Origin: a virus
Reading direction: 5' to 3' (one strand)
Virus record (IMG/VR): IMGVR_UViG_3300020438_000243
Coordinates: 1 to 25,707 of that record
Length of the DNA stretch: 25,707 bases
A program made the position numbers and the translations under genes. This document shows positions 22,064 through 25,707 of this stretch, one piece after another; position 1 is the stretch's first letter, and the number at the start of each line of letters is the position of its first letter. The notes beneath the pieces were generated by a model. The model made no database searches. It was not told the origin of the DNA and saw nothing but the letters and a program-made list of their open reading frames with translations.

Positions 22064-23809
22064 TTAATATGAAGAAGGTGGGAAATAAGTAATTGTCTCA
22101 ATTTCATCCGCATCACCCAAACTAGTAGGCAGAGCCTGCATATTAGTTTCTAGTGATATAATATCTTCAATTGAGTGCGTAGGTACTTCAATGTGTGCTG
22201 CCGGTAGTATGAGCTGGAATCCAGCATCAGTACCAGTAGAAACGCAAGCTGCACTTCCTCCAACATCCATTGTTACCTTAAACTTATTCACAACTTTTGC
22301 TAATGCATTGGTGCCTACCATATCGGTAAAGAATTGTCGTGAGGTTCCATTCAATCCTACTTCACCAGCAGCATCATCAAGCGTTAGATAACAAGTAGCT
22401 GCAGCAGTTGCAGTTCTTGTACCTGTTACGTGCTCTAGTGGCTTGTTAATTGCTCCTAGTTCCTCAGGAACTAAATAAGTAACATTATTGGAAATTGTAA
22501 AACTTCCACCAGTCAGGGTTAAGCTGTACTTACCGTTAGCAACCGTACCTGTATTTGCATTATAAGTACCTGCAGCAATGGCTACTAGTCCTCCAGCATT
22601 ACCTAGATTTTCGGCCTCGACTTTACTATCGAATAACGCGAACTCAGTAGTAGTATTAGTAGTACCTGCATAAGTACTTGTCTCATCACCAACACGAACA
22701 AATTTATGTGAACCATTTAGGTCAACATTACCTGTACAGCCGGTAATATGTACTTGATCTCCTGTTTTGAAATTATGAGGAGTACTTGTAGTAATAACCT
22801 CATTAGTTACATCAATTGCACTAATAGTAGCAATCGCTCCTGGAAAAGTACCACTAACTTTATCTGCAGCATCTGCTGTTTCAATACTAACCGATGTTAA
22901 ACGGTTACGAATAAAGTTTTTAGTACTAGATATTCCTTCATCAATTGCTTGGGTCGCAGTATGAGTACCGCTAGTATTTATCGCAGTTAGCCAATGCACA
23001 GATCTACTATTTAAAGTATTAATCCATAGATCTCCTATTACAGGATCTCCACCGGAATCAACTCTATCAGTAGCTCCTGCTAAAGCTGAAGGTGACGAAG
23101 TATTTCCGTCTGCAATACAAACATTATCGGAAACATCATTAATTTCTTTTGCGAATCCTGACCAGTTTAGTGTTGCAATACCATCAACATCAAAATCAAT
23201 GCTAACCTCATTAACAACAGCTTCTGGAAGACGATACACTAAAGGATTAGTAGCATCCGTATCGATCAAAAACCAGAATACTAAACTATTTAAAGCGGAG
23301 CGGTTAGATTCTGTAGTTACTATTTCCATAGTAGCATCACTACTAGAACCGGCCTTTGGAGTCAATACTGGTCCGGAAACGGCGGAAGCCGCCCTAGTAA
23401 ATCCGCCTGTTAGTGTATAAGCATCTGCTCCGAACATATGTGCCCAAAGTACTTCTTCAACACCATGACCTTCAGATGCAGAGTCTGCTCTTTTAACACC
23501 TACTCCACTTGATAGAGAGGGCGCTGTACTTTCGAAGGGACGAATATAACTACTAAACGACCATTCTGCAGGAGCTAGTGAGTCCGTAAACATACGACGT
23601 CCTCTACGTGATATACCTGCCGTACTTTCCATTTCTGCGAGTGTTATCTCAGAAGTGTTTGTTGTTTGAGAAAAGCTGTAGCCATCTAATATAGGAATCT
23701 CCCAAAAAGCTCCTTTACCTAGATTTGCAGCATCCTCAGTATTATCCGCTGTAGCTCGAAATTGTACGAAAAATCGAGTATCACGACTAAAATATAGCTG
23801 ATCTGCCAT
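22064..23809 (-). CDS. Major tail tube protein, 581 aa, with a C-terminal-half insertion
   Basis: The N-terminal part (WEIPILDGYSFSQTTNTSEI, TLAEMESTAGISRRGRRMFT, DSLAPAEWSFSSYIRPF) has the style of major tail tube proteins of marine phages. Residues 200-220 (NEVSIDFDVDGIATLNWSGF) continue the tube-like beta pattern. Residues about 325-415 look like an added beta domain (TTSTPHNFKTGDQVHITGCT, then VDLNGSHKFVRVGD). At 581 aa it is more than twice lambda gpV (246 aa). It follows the tail terminator and ends before a strong terminator, consistent with high expression. The RBS AGGAG is clear. The fold is inferred from motif style and position. Confidence 0.85.
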   Translation of the reverse strand: MADQLYFSRDTRFFVQFRATADNTEDAANLGKGAFWEIPILDGYSFSQTTNTSEITLAEMESTAGISRRGRRMFTDSLAPAEWSFSSYIRPFESTAPSLSSGVGVKRADSASEGHGVEEVLWAHMFGADAYTLTGGFTRAASAVSGPVLTPKAGSSSDATMEIVTTESNRSALNSLVFWFLIDTDATNPLVYRLPEAVVNEVSIDFDVDGIATLNWSGFAKEINDVSDNVCIADGNTSSPSALAGATDRVDSGGDPVIGDLWINTLNSRSVHWLTAINTSGTHTATQAIDEGISSTKNFIRNRLTSVSIETADAADKVSGTFPGAIATISAIDVTNEVITTSTPHNFKTGDQVHITGCTGNVDLNGSHKFVRVGDETSTYAGTTNTTTEFALFDSKVEAENLGNAGGLVAIAAGTYNANTGTVANGKYSLTLTGGSFTISNNVTYLVPEELGAINKPLEHVTGTRTATAAATCYLTLDDAAGEVGLNGTSRQFFTDMVGTNALAKVVNKFKVTMDVGGSAACVSTGTDAGFQLILPAAHIEVPTHSIEDIISLETNMQALPTSLGDADEIETITYFPPSSY

Positions 23810-23871
23810 AAATTATCTCCTATCTACCTTGAAAAGACTGGGTCGTGAACCTTTGTTCGTGCCAGAATTTT
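23810..23871 (-). other. Short spacer before the major tail gene
   Basis: It contains the RBS AGGAGATAATTT and a weak imperfect hairpin (GAAC-AAAG-GTTC inside CTGG/CCAG). No sigma70-like -35/-10 pair and no U-tract terminator are seen, so transcription probably reads through from upstream. Confidence 0.5.
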
Positions 23872-24324
23872 CTAATATCGAACCTCTATTAGGATTTCTC
23901 CTACTCCTAGAGGATCTAACACACCTTCGTCAGTATCAATACTAACTATTGTGATTTGTTGAGTCGTTTGTGTAACTCCATTTCTGTCTTTATACTCCAA
24001 ACGACTGTTATCTTCTAATGCAGTCTCAACATCTTCTAATAAATTATCTAATGCTTCTACTGATTCTTCCTCGTTCACATAACAGCGTACTGTTATATTT
24101 AGAAATCTATTTTTATAACCCCCTGTTTGATACTCTCTACTTTCAGCACCAGCGTTTAAATGTATAGCTGGAAACTCTTCAACTTCATCCCAGAATTTTA
24201 ACCTAGCACTTGTTTCTGCAACTGATGATCTAAATAAACCCCGCCCATCTATTTCTGCAAGTTTATCTGCCAGTGCTTTTGTAATTCCTGATCTACGAGA
24301 AGTATAGGTTCTGTTTGTTACCAT
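23872..24324 (-). CDS. Tail terminator-like protein, 150 aa
   Basis: An N-terminal helix (RSGITKALADKLAEID) is followed by DEVEEFPAIHLNAGAE, a beta strand (YKNRFLNITVRCYVNEEE), a helix (EALDNLLEDVETALED) and a final strand (GEILIEVRY). This layout and length are typical of tail terminator proteins of the gpU type, which form a ring that stops tube growth and joins the head. It lies just upstream of the major tail gene, as usual. The RBS AGGAG and a TAATG overlap with the preceding gene fix the start. Confidence 0.83.
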   Translation of the reverse strand: MVTNRTYTSRRSGITKALADKLAEIDGRGLFRSSVAETSARLKFWDEVEEFPAIHLNAGAESREYQTGGYKNRFLNITVRCYVNEEESVEALDNLLEDVETALEDNSRLEYKDRNGVTQTTQQITIVSIDTDEGVLDPLGVGEILIEVRY

Positions 24325-25700
24325 TATACTCTCCTAGTATAAAATCTTCCTAATGCTAAGTTGGCTGCGATTTCTCGTATTGATGCATCAATTAATTGTC
24401 TAGGATCTCTATGTCCGTCTTCCCATGGCTCTCTTCCCACACCCGATTCATATACTTGATAGGGATTTTTTTCATAAGTGTATCCAAAACTTGGAAATCC
24501 TCGAGCCGTTCTAGTTGCTTCTGTTATTCTAACACTACTTGCAAATTTACCTGTTTGATTTTCTAGTCGAGGAGCTTTCATATTTTTCTTAACAGTTTCT
24601 GGTAGTTTCTGGTTTATCATTACCATAATAGTAAACATAGACTGTTGATTTGTATCTTTTGCACTAAATTGTTTTAGTCTACGCTTACGACCGATAGATG
24701 CTACATTATTTGTTTTTGCATTATTTTTTGCTTTTTTATTTAACTTGGACGGTTTTTTATTATCATCAATTTTTATATCTTCAGTAGTAACCCGAGCCCC
24801 TTTTATTTTCTTGAAGGGATCCATTATTTTTTTCACTACTTTTTTTCTTGTTGCACCCGCTAAAGAGTCAGACCCTTCTAGATTAGGAATATCTAATTTT
24901 TCTAAGGCATTTCTAAGTGCTGTTTTTATTCCTTTTTCTTTTTTTCCGGCTTGTTGTAGATTTTCAAGAGCAGAACCAAGAGATACATGTACAGTTCCTT
25001 TTTTTAAATCTTTTATAACCTCTAACTCTGTTTTTATTTCTTCTAACGCCGCTCTGTTTTTCTTACTCAACTTGGAGAAGTTACCTCCAGGCATCCCTTG
25101 TTTCGTTAAAGAATCATGTATTGCATCATTTATCTGATGTGCAACATTAGAACCAACATGTTCTAAATTGAAGACAGCCCCTGCCCTATCTGCGTCGACA
25201 TAGCCTCTTCTTTCTGACTTTCTAATAGGTGTAGCGCCTAATGCTGCTACAATATTCTTATAAAAAGTATCTAATTCGTCCTTATACTTACGTGTAATTA
25301 ATTTATAAAGATTTATATCACCGCCCTCTTTTTGTGTTACTGTAACAGTTATTGAGGTCTTGGTTCTGCTATTTATTTCTACGCCGCTGTCTTTTTTGGC
25401 AGCAGCGGCATCAAAGTTTTTCTTTACGGCTGCAGTTAGTGTATTCAATTCTGTATTAAATGTGTTTCTAAAATCACTCATATTAATACCGGATTGTTCC
25501 GCATGCGCTAAATTTGTTGGCGCGTCATCGCCCCTTTTACTATTTAATAAAGTATTCATTACACGTCTAATTTCTTTACTATCAAAATAGAAAATATGGG
25601 TTTCTTTATTATTAGTATGTTCTCTATAAGATTTATCGGGGTCTTTTCGCATCTCCGCATCGAGTTTTAATAAAAAAGCTTTTAATCTAGGTGATGCCAT
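24324..25700 (-). CDS. 458-aa neck or tail-completion protein with gp10-like C-terminal domain
   Basis: The last roughly 95 residues contain LENQTGKFASSVRITEATRT, YTYEKNPYQVYESGVG and HRDPRQLIDASIREIAANLA. This is the pattern of small HK97 gp10-type tail-completion or neck proteins, which normally span 100-150 aa and lie just before the tail terminator, as here. The first 360 residues are helical, Lys/Asn/Asp-rich, with a basic stretch (KKPSKLNKKAKNNAKTNN) and no recognised domain. The ATG lies 7 nt from the window edge, so the RBS is outside view and an upstream start cannot be excluded. It is likely a head-tail joining component with a large N-terminal extension. Confidence 0.75.
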   Translation of the reverse strand: MASPRLKAFLLKLDAEMRKDPDKSYREHTNNKETHIFYFDSKEIRRVMNTLLNSKRGDDAPTNLAHAEQSGINMSDFRNTFNTELNTLTAAVKKNFDAAAAKKDSGVEINSRTKTSITVTVTQKEGGDINLYKLITRKYKDELDTFYKNIVAALGATPIRKSERRGYVDADRAGAVFNLEHVGSNVAHQINDAIHDSLTKQGMPGGNFSKLSKKNRAALEEIKTELEVIKDLKKGTVHVSLGSALENLQQAGKKEKGIKTALRNALEKLDIPNLEGSDSLAGATRKKVVKKIMDPFKKIKGARVTTEDIKIDDNKKPSKLNKKAKNNAKTNNVASIGRKRRLKQFSAKDTNQQSMFTIMVMINQKLPETVKKNMKAPRLENQTGKFASSVRITEATRTARGFPSFGYTYEKNPYQVYESGVGREPWEDGHRDPRQLIDASIREIAANLALGRFYTRRV

Positions 25701-25707
25701 TTAAAAA

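Noticed and set aside
23820-23870. tRNA- or att-like segment (GGTTCACGACC) before the major tail gene
   Set aside because: There is no cloverleaf around it and no duplicate elsewhere in the window, and no integrase is present.

Overview
The window is a contiguous stretch of a tailed-phage genome (free phage or prophage cannot be told apart) with every supported gene on the minus strand. Read from high to low coordinates it is the tail module of a long, flexible, non-contractile (siphovirus) tail, with a lambda-like gene order. The DNA is AT-rich. Several accessory proteins (a cupredoxin-like fibre domain, the 125-aa NYAGIGY/WTL protein, fibre decapeptide repeats, the LTVSGTTTTVSSTTVNVAD block) have the flavour of marine phages such as cyanophages and SAR11-type phages. 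A marine bacterial host is therefore an inference; the host is not shown by the sequence. No integrase, tRNA, IS, CRISPR or replication gene is visible.

Layout in transcription order: a 458-aa neck or tail-completion protein (25700-24324), a tail terminator (24324-23872) and a 581-aa major tail tube protein (23809-22064). A rho-independent terminator with a UUCG tetraloop follows, then a near-consensus sigma70-type promoter. That promoter drives a tail-assembly chaperone gene (21948-21508), which is extended by a -1 programmed frameshift (slippery A AAT TTT plus a 10-bp hairpin) into a G-T fusion ending at 21095. Next come a 1323-aa tape measure protein and the lambda M-, L-, K-, I- and J-like tail-tip series (17124-7642). 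The J-like protein is 1825 aa.

A second near-consensus promoter at 7604-7632 sits just before the fibre and adhesin module (7583 to the window edge). That module holds ten complete small-to-medium beta-rich or repeat genes plus the start of an eleventh at 35. Three fibre genes share decapeptide stalk repeats. Four share a junction motif near NGYxL...LTWA. Two share a 105-bp segment at about 91% identity, and two adjacent genes carry paralogous C-terminal tips. This looks like a set of fibre parts assembled by duplication and recombination.

Most genes abut or overlap by 1 or 4 nt (TAATG, TAGTG, ATGA), which implies translational coupling. Only three spacers exceed 50 bp: one holds the terminator-promoter pair, one holds the second promoter, and one (23810-23871) shows nothing clear beyond an RBS.
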